From contig CAWCQQ010000007.1 of NCBI GenBank assembly GCA_963797675.1, positions 248,001 through 312,000 on the forward strand: a DNA stretch of 64,000 bases, written 5' to 3'. Positions 50,776 through 60,092 of this stretch are shown here, one piece after another. The DNA is from DASQPR01 sp963797675. Lineage in GTDB: Bacteria > Actinomycetota > Actinomycetes > Mycobacteriales > Micromonosporaceae. Each line of letters begins with the position of its first letter. Position 1 is the first letter of the stretch. A program made the position numbers and the translations under genes. The notes under the pieces are model-generated. The model was not told the origin of the DNA. It worked only from the letters and a program-made list of their open reading frames with translations, and did not search any database.

Positions 50776-52812
50776 ATGACTGATCAGCCGATCACCCAGA
50801 TGATCTACGCCTGGCAGGGCGCCGCCGACGTGTCGCTGGTGGCGGCGAGTTCCCGCCCGGCCGTTCCGGAAGGTGATATCCGCCGGCGCGTGCGCATGCA
50901 GGACACCGCCAGGTTGCGGCGCCCGTCGAACAGCATGTGCTACGTACGCTATCCGGACGCGGCCTTTGTCCTGCGCCGGGCGAACGGTGGCGGCGACGAT
51001 CGTACCGATGTCTGCCATGTGCTGGTCGGCTCGCGGGAGTTGACGCCTTCGCTCGCGCTCGCGACGCAGGACTGGCGCGGCTGGATCGACTCGATGGCCG
51101 GGTTCGGGCGCGGTCCGCTCCTTGACCTCAGCAGCGCGATGCTGGAACGCCATCAGACCGTCACCCAGTCGCTGTCGCCGGACCACCTGAATCCTGACGA
51201 TCGGCTGCTGGTGGTCAGGATGGTCGCGCAGGTCCTGCGGGACCTGACGTCGCGGCCGCAGTCGCGGACGGTGGTATTCGATCCGAAGGCGGCCGACCGG
51301 GCATCGCGCGTGCTGAGCGCGGTCGTCGATCAGTTGACCGCCTTCTACGCCGGTCTCCCGGACGAGCAGCAGCGGTACGGCTTCTCGACGTGGGAGACCG
51401 CGTACGTCGGGAAGTCCGCGCTCGCGGGTGGCCAGATCGTCTTCGCTCCCGAGATACACCAGGACGACCGCTACGCGTCGAACTGGTCGACGGTGATGGC
51501 TGCGAGCATTCCGTCCGGGCCGGACGTCTGGGATCACGTTGCCGCCGAATGGATGGCCCTGTGGACGGTCGAGCGCAGCAACGTGACGACCTGGCTCACC
51601 CGGCACGGGGTGCTGAACCAACCGAGTCTTGCCGAGCGCCTGGACGTCATCGTCCGAGCACGGATGCAGGGACGCGGCGCCGCAACGGGCGTGCCGCGCG
51701 ACGGGAGAGAAGACGTGATCGAGAAGCTGCATGGCACGGCACGGTGCCCGATCTGCCTGGATGTGTTCCCGTGGACCGAGGCGGACGCCTACCTGAAGCG
51801 CGACGCGGACTATGTCAAGAGCGACATCACGATCTTCCAGGACGAGAACCGGCGGACGAATGCTCGCCGGCAGGCGCATCTGAAATGCCCTAATCGCGGG
51901 AATCTCTTCCAGACTGCGATGGAAGATCACTTTCTCCCGATGGATCTCGTCCGGCACAAGCTGATCGTCCTGGGGTTTGTCGGCGGCAGCAAGACCGGCA
52001 AAAGCCACCTGCTGGCGTCCATGGTCGACGCGATCGACGGCAGCGGACTAGCGAACTACGGCATCCGGGCCACGCCGGTCGACTCCCGGGCGCACGCGGA
52101 CTTCATGAAAAAGGCGGTCGAGCCGTTGCGCGAGGGGCGAAAGGTCCCTCCGACGGCCGAGGGTATCGCGACGTTCGTCGATGCGTTCCTGATCGAGATG
52201 CCGGGTCGCAATACCGAGCCTCACGCCGTGGCGTTCTTCGACGTCGCCGGCGGCGACCTGCAGGCGCAGGGTGCGGCGGGTGAGTTCGTGATCGGCACTC
52301 AGGGTCTCTTCTACGTCGTCGATCCGGGCGCCGCGCTCAAGTTCCACGGGCTGTCCGGGCCGAGCGATGTCGTCGTCAAGAGCGATCCGGCGATCCGGGC
52401 CGTACTCTCCCGGATGCGACCGACGGGTGCGCAGTATTCGAAGGTGCCCGCCGCGACCGTCCTGGTCAAGGCCGACCGGTACCGGTTCATGGCGCCGGTC
52501 GACACGTGGCTGCACCAGCCGAAGTCGGCCAACGTCGACGTCGCCCGCATCCTGGCCGAGAGCCGCGACGCGTGCGGCCTGCTGCACAAGTCCGGTGCGA
52601 TGGCGTGGGTCGAGCCGCTCGACACCCACGAGCAGTGCACGTTTCACTTCGCCTCGGCGACCGGCTCCGACATCGAACTCGGACCGGACGGGGAAGACGG
52701 CGACCGGTTCCTGCGCGAGCTACGTCCGATGCGCGTCCTGGAGCCGTTGATCGCCATGCTGATCATGACCGGTGCGATCCCGGCCGACACGAATCCCATC
52801 CGCCCGGCATGA
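50776..52812 (+). CDS. GAP1-like N-terminal domain fused to zinc ribbon and P-loop GTPase
   Basis: Protein of 678 residues in three parts. The N-terminal 310 residues match those of the membrane-anchored gene at 53864 (QMIYAWQGA, RRRVRMQD, GFSTWETAYVGK, HQDDRYASNWSTV), a GTPase-associated-protein-1-like region. Next comes a zinc-ribbon-like pair, C324-P-I-C327, and then a G domain with P-loop GGSKTGKS near residue 403, G3 DVAGGD near 489 and G4 VKAD near 564. The GTPase part is closely related to the next gene. The fused form suggests that GAP1-like and GTPase proteins bind each other in this system. The nucleotide preference is inferred from the xKxD motif. Confidence 0.88.
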   Translation: MTDQPITQMIYAWQGAADVSLVAASSRPAVPEGDIRRRVRMQDTARLRRPSNSMCYVRYPDAAFVLRRANGGGDDRTDVCHVLVGSRELTPSLALATQDWRGWIDSMAGFGRGPLLDLSSAMLERHQTVTQSLSPDHLNPDDRLLVVRMVAQVLRDLTSRPQSRTVVFDPKAADRASRVLSAVVDQLTAFYAGLPDEQQRYGFSTWETAYVGKSALAGGQIVFAPEIHQDDRYASNWSTVMAASIPSGPDVWDHVAAEWMALWTVERSNVTTWLTRHGVLNQPSLAERLDVIVRARMQGRGAATGVPRDGREDVIEKLHGTARCPICLDVFPWTEADAYLKRDADYVKSDITIFQDENRRTNARRQAHLKCPNRGNLFQTAMEDHFLPMDLVRHKLIVLGFVGGSKTGKSHLLASMVDAIDGSGLANYGIRATPVDSRAHADFMKKAVEPLREGRKVPPTAEGIATFVDAFLIEMPGRNTEPHAVAFFDVAGGDLQAQGAAGEFVIGTQGLFYVVDPGAALKFHGLSGPSDVVVKSDPAIRAVLSRMRPTGAQYSKVPAATVLVKADRYRFMAPVDTWLHQPKSANVDVARILAESRDACGLLHKSGAMAWVEPLDTHEQCTFHFASATGSDIELGPDGEDGDRFLRELRPMRVLEPLIAMLIMTGAIPADTNPIRPA

Positions 52813-53867
52813 GCGCGCAGATGCGGTGCCCCACCTGCCTCGACATCTTCACGTGGAGCGAGTCGAACGTCCACGTCCGTACGCCCGGAGGTGACTTCGC
52901 GCCGCTTGATCTCACCCAGGTCAATCCCGACGAGCGGTTGAGCACCCGGCGGCGCGCGTACGTGAAGTGCGCCAACTCCGGTGACGTGCTGGGCCGGCGG
53001 GTCGAGGATCACTACCTGCCGCTGCTGCTGGCCGATCACCAACCGATCATCCTGGGCTTCGTCGGCGGCAGTGGAGCCGGAAAGACGCATCTCCTGGCAT
53101 CGATGGTGGCCGAGATCCATCGCGACGGCCTCCGGACGTACGGGCTGCGGTGGGAGCCACTCGATCCACGGCTGGACGTGTCCTACCTGAAGACCCACGT
53201 CGCACCACTCCTCGCCGGCAACGTACTGCAGCCGACGAGCGAGGACGTCGTGCAGTTCGTGGATGCGTTCCTGGTGCAGGGCCAACGGTCCGAGCCCCGG
53301 GCGGTCGCGTTCTTCGACATCGCCGGCGGTGATCTCCAGGCCGAAGGCCCCGAAGGGCAATTCGTACTCGCGGCGCACGGCCTGTTCTACATCGTCGACC
53401 CGGCGTACGCGCTGGGCTTGCGGACTGCGGCCGGAGCGCCCGGACCCGCGTTCGTGGATCCGGCCATCCAGAACATCCTGAAACGGGTCCGTCCGGAGGG
53501 CGCGCCGTTCAGCGACATGCCGGCCGGCATCGTCCTGGTCAAGTCGGACCGGGTGCGGTTTCGATCGCCGATCGATGACTGGATTCACCAGCCGACCTGC
53601 GGCCCGCTGGATGCCGGCGCGATCGCGGCGGAGAGCCGGGATGCGTTCGCCCTGCTCTATGCCTGCGGTGCGATGCCCGCGCTCGCACCGGCTTCCACGC
53701 ATCGCCACTGCACGTTGCACTTCGTTTCGGCAACCGGCTCGGACTCGCAGCAGGGACGGTTCAACCGTCCGGTGCGGTTCCGGCGTGTCCTGGAGCCGCT
53801 CGTCGCCATGCTCGGCATGGCCGGCGTGATCCCGATCAGTTCTCCGCGAGAGGATCTAAGCGCATGA
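52809..53867 (+). CDS. Zinc-ribbon P-loop GTPase (second copy)
   Basis: Protein of 352 residues, paralogous to the C-terminal half of the preceding protein. The N-terminal CPTC (residues 7-10) starts the zinc-ribbon-like region. The P-loop is GGSGAGKT near residue 88, G3 is DIAGGD near 170 and G4 is VKSD near 243. It belongs to the TRAFAC-like GTPases linked to conflict systems; I think of the paired double-GTPase families. The ATG overlaps the previous stop (ATGA), and its own stop overlaps the next start. Two related GTPases could act as a heterodimer. Confidence 0.88.
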   Translation: MSAQMRCPTCLDIFTWSESNVHVRTPGGDFAPLDLTQVNPDERLSTRRRAYVKCANSGDVLGRRVEDHYLPLLLADHQPIILGFVGGSGAGKTHLLASMVAEIHRDGLRTYGLRWEPLDPRLDVSYLKTHVAPLLAGNVLQPTSEDVVQFVDAFLVQGQRSEPRAVAFFDIAGGDLQAEGPEGQFVLAAHGLFYIVDPAYALGLRTAAGAPGPAFVDPAIQNILKRVRPEGAPFSDMPAGIVLVKSDRVRFRSPIDDWIHQPTCGPLDAGAIAAESRDAFALLYACGAMPALAPASTHRHCTLHFVSATGSDSQQGRFNRPVRFRRVLEPLVAMLGMAGVIPISSPREDLSA

Positions 53868-55501
53868 GTGACACGGTCAGCCAGATGATCTACGCCTGGC
53901 AGGGAGCGGATGACGTCTCCGTCCTCGATAGCAGCTCGCGTCCGGCCGTGTCGGAAAGCGACATTCGCAAGCGTGTCCGGATGCAGGACGGCACGAGCGG
54001 CCTTCGCCGGCCCGAAGCCAGCCTCTGCTACATGCACTACGCGAATGCCGCGGTCGTCGTACGGCGAGCGCGCGGTACGGGCGACGACCGGCAGGACTTC
54101 TCGCACGTGCTGGTCGGCACCCGCCGCTTGACAGCGTTGGCGGCCCTGGCGTTGCAGGACTGGCCGGGCTGGCTCACGACCCGACCACAACCGGGCGGGG
54201 ATCGGCTGGTCAACCTCGACGAGGGCCAACTCGTCCTGCACGAGTCGGCTCCGCCGCCGGTGCCGGTCGGTGACGATCGTGCGCTGATCGAGCGGGTCGT
54301 CGCGCAGGTGCTGCGCGATCTGGTGACGAGGAAGACGCATCGCGTTGTCGTCGTCGACGGCCTCGCCGCCGAGCGGGGGCCGCGGGTTATGCCTGCGATC
54401 GTCGATCAGGTGCATTGGTTTCTCGAAGGTCTGCCGGACGAGCAACAGCAGTACGGATTTTCGACCTGGGAGACAACGTACGTGGGGAAGACCGCTCTGG
54501 CCGGTGGTCAGATCATCTTTGCGCCGGAGGTGCATCGCGAAGACCGCTACGCGTCGAGCTGGTCCACCGTCATCTCGGCGAACCAGGCGTCGGAGCCGGA
54601 TGTCTGGGATCGGGTCGCGGCGCGATGGATGGACCTCTACGTTTCGACCGGCAATCGTGACGCGGTCGGCGTGTGGCTCCAGGACAACGGGCTGCTCACC
54701 GAGCCGGATCTCGATGCTCGCCTGGCCGGTACGGCGGCCTTGATCGATCCTGCCGTGAAACTCTCCACGTCGGTCGAGATCATCGCGACGGCGGCAGCGA
54801 CGATCCCGCCACGGCTCACTGGCCAGGCGCCGGTCGATGCCGGGCAAGTCATCTGGCCGCACGACGGCGACTTCTCCTGGCTTGAGCGCGAGACGGTTGC
54901 CTTGCTCACCGATGTGCGACTCGGTTCGGAAGACCCGGGAGCGCTCACCGACTGGGTGAATCTCTACCGCGGTTTCGGCCAGCGCCTGGAGGACGGACGG
55001 TTCAACGAAAGCCCGGCCGCTCGAGCCGCAGTCCGCCGAGGCATCGTGGGATCGTTCAGCGGCAGTCGACCGTGGGCCGAGGTGGCCGGGCACCTGCTGT
55101 CGCCGGTCTTCATCGAAGGCCGTGATCGGCGCAGGTTCGACGATGCGGTCCGCCGCCTGGTGGCGTGTGCGTTCACACCCGACTTCCGCGCGATCGACGT
55201 GGACGCCAGCGCGGTCGCGATGGTTGCCCGCCACTCCATGCCGCCGCTCGTGACGACCGCGGTGATCAAAAAGGCGACCCAGGCCGAGACGCCGGTGCTG
55301 CAATTCGCGGATGCAGTGTTGGCGCGCGAGGAGTCGGAGACCGGTCGCGTGCCGCGGGTGGACGGCCGTACGACGACGTCCTGGTGGCTGACGAAGTTTC
55401 CGTGGCTCGGGACGCGTACCGCTGCGTTCTTCGCCGGTCTTGCCGCGACCACGGCGTGGAGTACGCTCCTGATCCTCGTCGTCAGCGGTGGCTCGCGGTG
55501 A
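53864..55501 (+). CDS. GAP1-like protein with C-terminal membrane anchor
   Basis: Protein of 545 residues. The first 300 residues are a clear paralogue of the N-terminal part of the fusion protein (QMIYAWQGADDVSV; GFSTWETTYVGKTALAGG). A helical domain with no recognised family follows (about 300-500), and one transmembrane helix ends the chain (FFAGLAATTAWSTLLILVV). The GTPase domain of the fusion is therefore replaced by a helical region and an anchor. It would hold a GTPase partner at the membrane. It starts in ATGA overlap with the GTPase gene. Confidence 0.88.
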   Translation: MSDTVSQMIYAWQGADDVSVLDSSSRPAVSESDIRKRVRMQDGTSGLRRPEASLCYMHYANAAVVVRRARGTGDDRQDFSHVLVGTRRLTALAALALQDWPGWLTTRPQPGGDRLVNLDEGQLVLHESAPPPVPVGDDRALIERVVAQVLRDLVTRKTHRVVVVDGLAAERGPRVMPAIVDQVHWFLEGLPDEQQQYGFSTWETTYVGKTALAGGQIIFAPEVHREDRYASSWSTVISANQASEPDVWDRVAARWMDLYVSTGNRDAVGVWLQDNGLLTEPDLDARLAGTAALIDPAVKLSTSVEIIATAAATIPPRLTGQAPVDAGQVIWPHDGDFSWLERETVALLTDVRLGSEDPGALTDWVNLYRGFGQRLEDGRFNESPAARAAVRRGIVGSFSGSRPWAEVAGHLLSPVFIEGRDRRRFDDAVRRLVACAFTPDFRAIDVDASAVAMVARHSMPPLVTTAVIKKATQAETPVLQFADAVLAREESETGRVPRVDGRTTTSWWLTKFPWLGTRTAAFFAGLAATTAWSTLLILVVSGGSR

Positions 55502-55523
55502 CCGCAACCGGGTCGGGTGACGA

Positions 55524-57647
55524 GTGAAGCGATCGACGGCACCGGGGATAAAGCGGTACCGGATCGAGTCGAGATTGCCGACCGCGCATGTGGATCCGAT
55601 CTACGCGCGCGCGACCGATCTGAAGGCGAATCATCACGTCTTCGTGACCCGTCTTCCGATCCAGTCGACGGCCGCCGACGCTCGCGACGCACTGCTGGCC
55701 CGCGTGACCCGTGTCATGATGGCGACCGCTCCGTTGTCGCCCAGCCGGACACCGGCCATCGGGGATGCGTTTATCGAAGGTGACGGCCTGTTCCTGGTCG
55801 CACCGTCGGAGCCGGACGCCAGCCTTCGAACCGTGATCAGTCTGGCCGGCCGGATGGATGTGCCGACCGCGGCGCGCTTCGGCCTCGACCTGCTGGTCGC
55901 GCTCAACGAGGCCCATGAGATCAAGCTGATCCACGGCGCGATCGATCCGGACTCGGTCAGTATCACGGCCAACGGAAGTGCCCGCATCCGCGGCTTCGGC
56001 GTACACAGCCTGCGACACGATCCGGCCCTGCCACTCGGTATCGACCTGACCACGAGGGGTTTCGCGGCGCCGGAACTCGCGGCGGGGGAGACCCCGTCCG
56101 AGGCTACCGACCTCTTTGGACTCGGCGCCGTTCTCTATTTCGCGGTCGAGGGCCACGGACCGTTCGAGCGCGACGATCCGCTGCTCAGCCTGATCGACAC
56201 GATGAATGAGGAGCCTTGGCCGGCACGATCGCTCGGGCCGCTGGAGTCTCTGGTCACCAGCCTGCTGTCCCGTAATCCGGACGATCGTCCGACCTCGAAG
56301 GACGTCGCATCGATCCTGGACGGGCTGTTCGGGCCGCGGCGTGAGCTGACCGAGGCCGTCCTCGCCGCGGCCCGAGGCGATGACTCAGTCGGTGCGATCG
56401 ATTCGCTGGTGCCGCCTTCCGACACCGTCACGTCCACAGAGGAGAGCGAACCGGAGCGCGCCGGCCGACGAATCAGCCGTCGTGCCCTGATCCTCACCGG
56501 CATCGGCGTACTGGTGGCCGGTGGTGCGGCCACGGCTGCGATCGAGGTGGTCGACCGACCGGATGCGTCGCCCGGGCCGGATCCAGAGCTGGCGCCCTCG
56601 CCGTCATCGTCGCCGTCGGTGACGGTGCCGTCCGGACCCGAGCCGGGCACGTTGCGGTGGAGCGTTGCCGGCCCACTCGGTCTCTATCTACGGCCGATCG
56701 TCGTCGGCGACATCGTGATCTCCAACGGCGACTCGATGCAGGCGGTGCACGTCTCCGATGGTTCAACCGCGTGGTCGATGCCTGGTCAGCGGCGGCATAT
56801 CTCCAAGGCTGGGGAGGACGCGATCGTCGTACAGGACGGGCCGGACGGCGCCCATCGGCTGCGCACGCTCAATCCAGCCGACGGTACGACGATTCGGTCG
56901 GTTCCACTGTCGACCGCGGTGCTGCTGATCTCCGTTGTGGACGGAATCGCGTACATCATCGGTGGTCCGCATGCGACCGACCGGATCGGATCGGTGTTGC
57001 AGGCGGTCGATATCACGACCGGCAGACTGGTCTGGAAATACACCGTGGCGGTCTACCTGACGAACTCGCCGGTCGTCGATGCCGCACACGTCTACGTCGC
57101 GGGTCCGTCGGGCATCTTCGCGGTCGACCGATTCACCGGCGGCGTCCGGTGGCGGAACACGACCATGCAGGGCGTTCAGCGCTCCGTCCGGCTGGTTGCG
57201 GATGGGCTGGTCAGCACTCGCGGTCAGGACGGGATCTACACACTGGCGCAGGACACCGGCCATCAGGTCTGGGTGGTACGCCAGCCCGACATCCCGTACG
57301 CGAGTTCCGAGTTCAGTCTCGCGAACGGCATCGTCTATGCCAGCGGGATCGGTACCGCCACGATCAGTGGCAAGATCCGGGCGATCGAGGAGCAGACCGG
57401 TGCCATTCAATGGACCGCTGACCCGGCCGACGGAAAATCACACGCGGTGGTCAGCGGCGACACGGTGTACTCCACCGGCACCACCGCGGTGATCGCCCTC
57501 GACTCGGCCGGCGGCACGGTCAAGTGGCACTATTCGTTCCCTGCCAACCGCGGTATCAGCACCGTCGAGCCGGTGGTCACCGGCGGACTGGTGATCGTAC
57601 CGACGGCCGGCGGCCACCTGAATGCCATCGAAACCGGTCAGCTGTGA
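55524..57647 (+). CDS. Pseudokinase with transmembrane helix and PQQ-type beta-propeller
   Basis: Protein of 707 residues. The N-terminal kinase-like fold (about 10-270) has HGAIDPDSV where HRD-x-x-x-x-N is expected, RGFG for DFG, and arginine in place of the beta-3 lysine (FVTRL). APEL and DLFGLGAVLYFAVEG are kept. It should not phosphorylate. A helix (ALILTGIGVLVAGGAATAAI) near residue 320 crosses the membrane. The extracytoplasmic part is a PQQ-like propeller with repeats such as LVWKYTVAVYLTNSPVV and VRWRNTTM, which usually bind ligands or proteins. GTG at 55524 is the start. Confidence 0.87.
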   Translation: MKRSTAPGIKRYRIESRLPTAHVDPIYARATDLKANHHVFVTRLPIQSTAADARDALLARVTRVMMATAPLSPSRTPAIGDAFIEGDGLFLVAPSEPDASLRTVISLAGRMDVPTAARFGLDLLVALNEAHEIKLIHGAIDPDSVSITANGSARIRGFGVHSLRHDPALPLGIDLTTRGFAAPELAAGETPSEATDLFGLGAVLYFAVEGHGPFERDDPLLSLIDTMNEEPWPARSLGPLESLVTSLLSRNPDDRPTSKDVASILDGLFGPRRELTEAVLAAARGDDSVGAIDSLVPPSDTVTSTEESEPERAGRRISRRALILTGIGVLVAGGAATAAIEVVDRPDASPGPDPELAPSPSSSPSVTVPSGPEPGTLRWSVAGPLGLYLRPIVVGDIVISNGDSMQAVHVSDGSTAWSMPGQRRHISKAGEDAIVVQDGPDGAHRLRTLNPADGTTIRSVPLSTAVLLISVVDGIAYIIGGPHATDRIGSVLQAVDITTGRLVWKYTVAVYLTNSPVVDAAHVYVAGPSGIFAVDRFTGGVRWRNTTMQGVQRSVRLVADGLVSTRGQDGIYTLAQDTGHQVWVVRQPDIPYASSEFSLANGIVYASGIGTATISGKIRAIEEQTGAIQWTADPADGKSHAVVSGDTVYSTGTTAVIALDSAGGTVKWHYSFPANRGISTVEPVVTGGLVIVPTAGGHLNAIETGQL

Positions 57648-57695
57648 GGGCACCAACCATCGCACTCCAGGCATCAGCGACGGAGCGAGGACACG

Positions 57696-58118
57696 ATGTC
57701 AGACCATGATCCATATGAGCTCGCACCGCCGGCGGAACCGCCGGTGCGCCCCGTCCGAGTTCCGGCCGACGGTCGTGCCAAGCGGGCCGGCAAAGCCGGT
57801 CCCAAACTCGGTGCGGCGGAGAAGAGAATCCTTCTCGTTCTCCTCGCCGCGGTGATCGCGTCCGTGCCGGCGATCGCCTCGGCGTCGGTTGGCGGTGGCA
57901 CGACGGCAGGTCCCGGACCGGTGCCGTCGCCACGGGTGACGGTTACCGCGACGCAGACCGTCTCGGCTCCACCACCGCCACCGTCGACGGCGCACAACGG
58001 TGGCACGCACAACGGTGGCGCGCACAACGGTGGAACGCCCAACGGCAACACGAACAGTGGTGGAACGCCCAGCGGCGGGACGAACAGTCCACCGGCCGCC
58101 AACCCCAGCAACGGATAG
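57696..58118 (+). CDS. Small single-pass protein with Asn/Gly-rich tail
   Basis: Protein of 140 residues: a Pro/Arg-rich cytoplasmic start, one transmembrane helix (ILLVLLAAVIASVPAIASA) and an extracytoplasmic tail of PPPPP followed by repeated HNGGT/HNGGA/PNGNT units. The tail is disordered and repetitive. A GGAGCGAGGACACG run precedes the ATG. It is the last gene of the operon, 48 bases after the propeller protein. Function is unknown; it could link the complex to the cell surface. Confidence 0.8.
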   Translation: MSDHDPYELAPPAEPPVRPVRVPADGRAKRAGKAGPKLGAAEKRILLVLLAAVIASVPAIASASVGGGTTAGPGPVPSPRVTVTATQTVSAPPPPPSTAHNGGTHNGGAHNGGTPNGNTNSGGTPSGGTNSPPAANPSNG

Positions 58119-58126
58119 ACAGACAT

Positions 58127-58160
58127 TCGCCCGGGTACACCTGATGGCGTACCCGGGCGA
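58127..58160. terminator. Terminator at the end of the GTPase operon
   Basis: TCGCCCGGGTAC (58127-58138) pairs perfectly with GTACCCGGGCGA (58149-58160) around a 10-base loop. It lies between the convergent operon and the DEAD-box helicase. Confidence 0.85.
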
Positions 58161-58172
58161 GCGTGTGTCGTT

Positions 58173-59870
58173 TTACGCTTCGGGCTGCGTACCCGCTGCT
58201 CCGCGTGCTGAACCACTGCGGCGGCGACGGCGGCGCGGCTTGCTCGCGCTGGCCGGGGTGCCGTCCTCGTTCAATGCCGCGGTGGTCGTTTCGACCGCTC
58301 CGTCTGCCGCCTCGCCCTCGACTCGACGACCGCGACGGCGCTGGCGTGGTGCCCGTGTCGCATCCTCGGTCGTTGCCGTCGCGACGTCGCCGGTCTCGTC
58401 GAATCGTGAGCCGCCACGGCTCGTGCCGCGGCTGGAACGTCCGCCCGCACCGCGCCCGGCAGAAGCCGAGCCGGAGCCGGACCGAGCCGGGCCGCGCTCG
58501 CGCTTGCGGCCGCCACCGAGGTCTTCTTCCTTCTCCGCGGAGAGGCCGGCGCGCGTACGGTCAGCGGTCGGCAGCGTCGACGTGACATCGGTCGGAATCG
58601 ACAGATCGGTGTAGAGCCAGGGCGACGTGTGGTAGGTCTCGGGCGGCTCCGGCAACTCCATGCCGATCGACTTGTCGATGAGGTGCCAGCGCGGCATGTC
58701 CTCCCAGTCGACGAACGTGACCGCGACACCGCTGGCGCCGGCCCGACCGGTACGGCCGATCCGGTGCGTGTACGTGTCGGTGTCTTCCGGGCAGTCGTAG
58801 TTGATCACGTGCGTGACCCCGGAGACGTCGAGGCCACGAGCTGCCACGTCGGTCGCGACCAGCACGTCGATCTTGCCGGCCCGGAACGCCCGCAGGGCCC
58901 GTTCGCGTGCGCCCTGGTTGAGATCGCCGTGTACGGCAGCCGAGGCGAAGCCGCGGAAGTCGAGATCTTCGGCGACGCGGTCGGCGTTGCGCTTGGTACG
59001 CGTGAAGATCATGGTGAGTCCGCGACCCTCGGCCTGCAGGATCCGTGCCACGATCTCCAGCTTGTTGAGCGAGTGCGTGCGGTAGACGACCTGCTGGGTC
59101 TGCGGCGACGGGCCGGTCTCGGCGCTGTGGCCGGCGTGCACCGTGACCGGGTTGCGCAAGAAGCGGCGGGCCATCGTGACGATCGGGTCCGGCATCGTGG
59201 CCGAGAACAGCATCGTCTGCCGGTCGCTCGGGACCATCGAGAGGATCTTCTCGACGTCGTCGAGGAACCCGAGATCGAGCATGCGGTCGGCCTCGTCCAG
59301 CACGAGTGCCTTGATCCCGCCCAGGTTGAGCTGCTTGCTCTTGGCGAGGTCGAGGAGGCGGCCAGGCGTACCGACGATGATCTCCACGCCCTTCTTGAGC
59401 GCTTCGGTCTGCGGCTCGTACGCGACGCCGCCGTAGATGGCCATGACGCGGATGCCGCGCGTACCGCCGGCGGTCTTGATGTCCCGGGCGACCTGGATGC
59501 CCAACTCGCGGGTTGGCACCACGACGAGCGCCTGCGGCCGGCCGTCAGCGCCTTCACTCGGCGCGGTGACCCGCTCGAGCAATGGGATGCCGAAACCGAG
59601 CGTCTTGCCGGTGCCGGTCGGCGCCTGGCCGATCATGTCGGTGCCGCGGATGCCGATCGGCAGCGCATATTCCTGGATCGCGAAAGAGTGGATGATGCCT
59701 ACCGCGGCGAGCGCTTCGACGGTCTCCGGACGCGCTCCCAGCTCGGCAAACGTCGGGCTGGTCGGACTCACTGGTGCACGGGGAGCGAGTGGTTCGGCTA
59801 CTTCGAGTACGGCAATCGGGTCAAGATCATTTTCTGCCAGTTGGGGACTGGACTGATTTTGGGTATTCAT
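58173..59870 (-). CDS. DEAD-box RNA helicase
   Basis: ATP-dependent RNA helicase of 565 residues: Q motif, then Walker A APTGTGKTLGF near residue 80, DEAD in VLDEADRMLDLGF, SATMP (motif III) and HRIGRTGRAG (motif VI). The C-terminal 150 residues are Arg/Gly-rich and probably bind RNA non-specifically. It matches the RhlE/DeaD group. The ATG at 59870 is used; no shorter start is better. Its order relative to the ferritin-like protein, DUF3107 protein and TetR regulator resembles the Rv3211-Rv3208 block of mycobacteria. Confidence 0.93.
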   Translation of the reverse strand: MNTQNQSSPQLAENDLDPIAVLEVAEPLAPRAPVSPTSPTFAELGARPETVEALAAVGIIHSFAIQEYALPIGIRGTDMIGQAPTGTGKTLGFGIPLLERVTAPSEGADGRPQALVVVPTRELGIQVARDIKTAGGTRGIRVMAIYGGVAYEPQTEALKKGVEIIVGTPGRLLDLAKSKQLNLGGIKALVLDEADRMLDLGFLDDVEKILSMVPSDRQTMLFSATMPDPIVTMARRFLRNPVTVHAGHSAETGPSPQTQQVVYRTHSLNKLEIVARILQAEGRGLTMIFTRTKRNADRVAEDLDFRGFASAAVHGDLNQGARERALRAFRAGKIDVLVATDVAARGLDVSGVTHVINYDCPEDTDTYTHRIGRTGRAGASGVAVTFVDWEDMPRWHLIDKSIGMELPEPPETYHTSPWLYTDLSIPTDVTSTLPTADRTRAGLSAEKEEDLGGGRKRERGPARSGSGSASAGRGAGGRSSRGTSRGGSRFDETGDVATATTEDATRAPRQRRRGRRVEGEAADGAVETTTAALNEDGTPASASKPRRRRRRSGSARGAAGTQPEA

Positions 59871-60080
59871 ATAGTTGTGGGGTGCCCTCTCGTGGAGCGC
59901 CCCTTACACAAATCCCGGAGCGCCGGTGTCATTCGCGGGCCACACGTACAACGAACGTATCGGACGTCGCACGGGCCACACGCGTGTCGCTGTAGTCAGC
60001 GGCAATACCACTATCGTACGCGAACCATTACGCAAACGGTGAGTCCAGCCGCAACAGTGGTGTATCTGACACCGTCTGGC

Positions 60081-60086
60081 TACTCT
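60081..60086 (+). promoter_or_regulatory. Candidate -10 box (leaderless ferritin-like gene)
   Basis: TACTCT six bases before the GTG at 60093, without a ribosome-binding site between. Confidence 0.4.
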
Positions 60087-60092
60087 CCGTTG

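Noticed and set aside
58000..58070. Short direct repeats that might be a CRISPR array
   Set aside because: They are in-frame HNGGT-type codons of a coding tail, with no spacers or cas genes.
58629..60092. A nearly 490-codon + strand extension of the ferritin-like gene
   Set aside because: It lies antisense to the DEAD helicase and shows no homology; the real start is near 60093.
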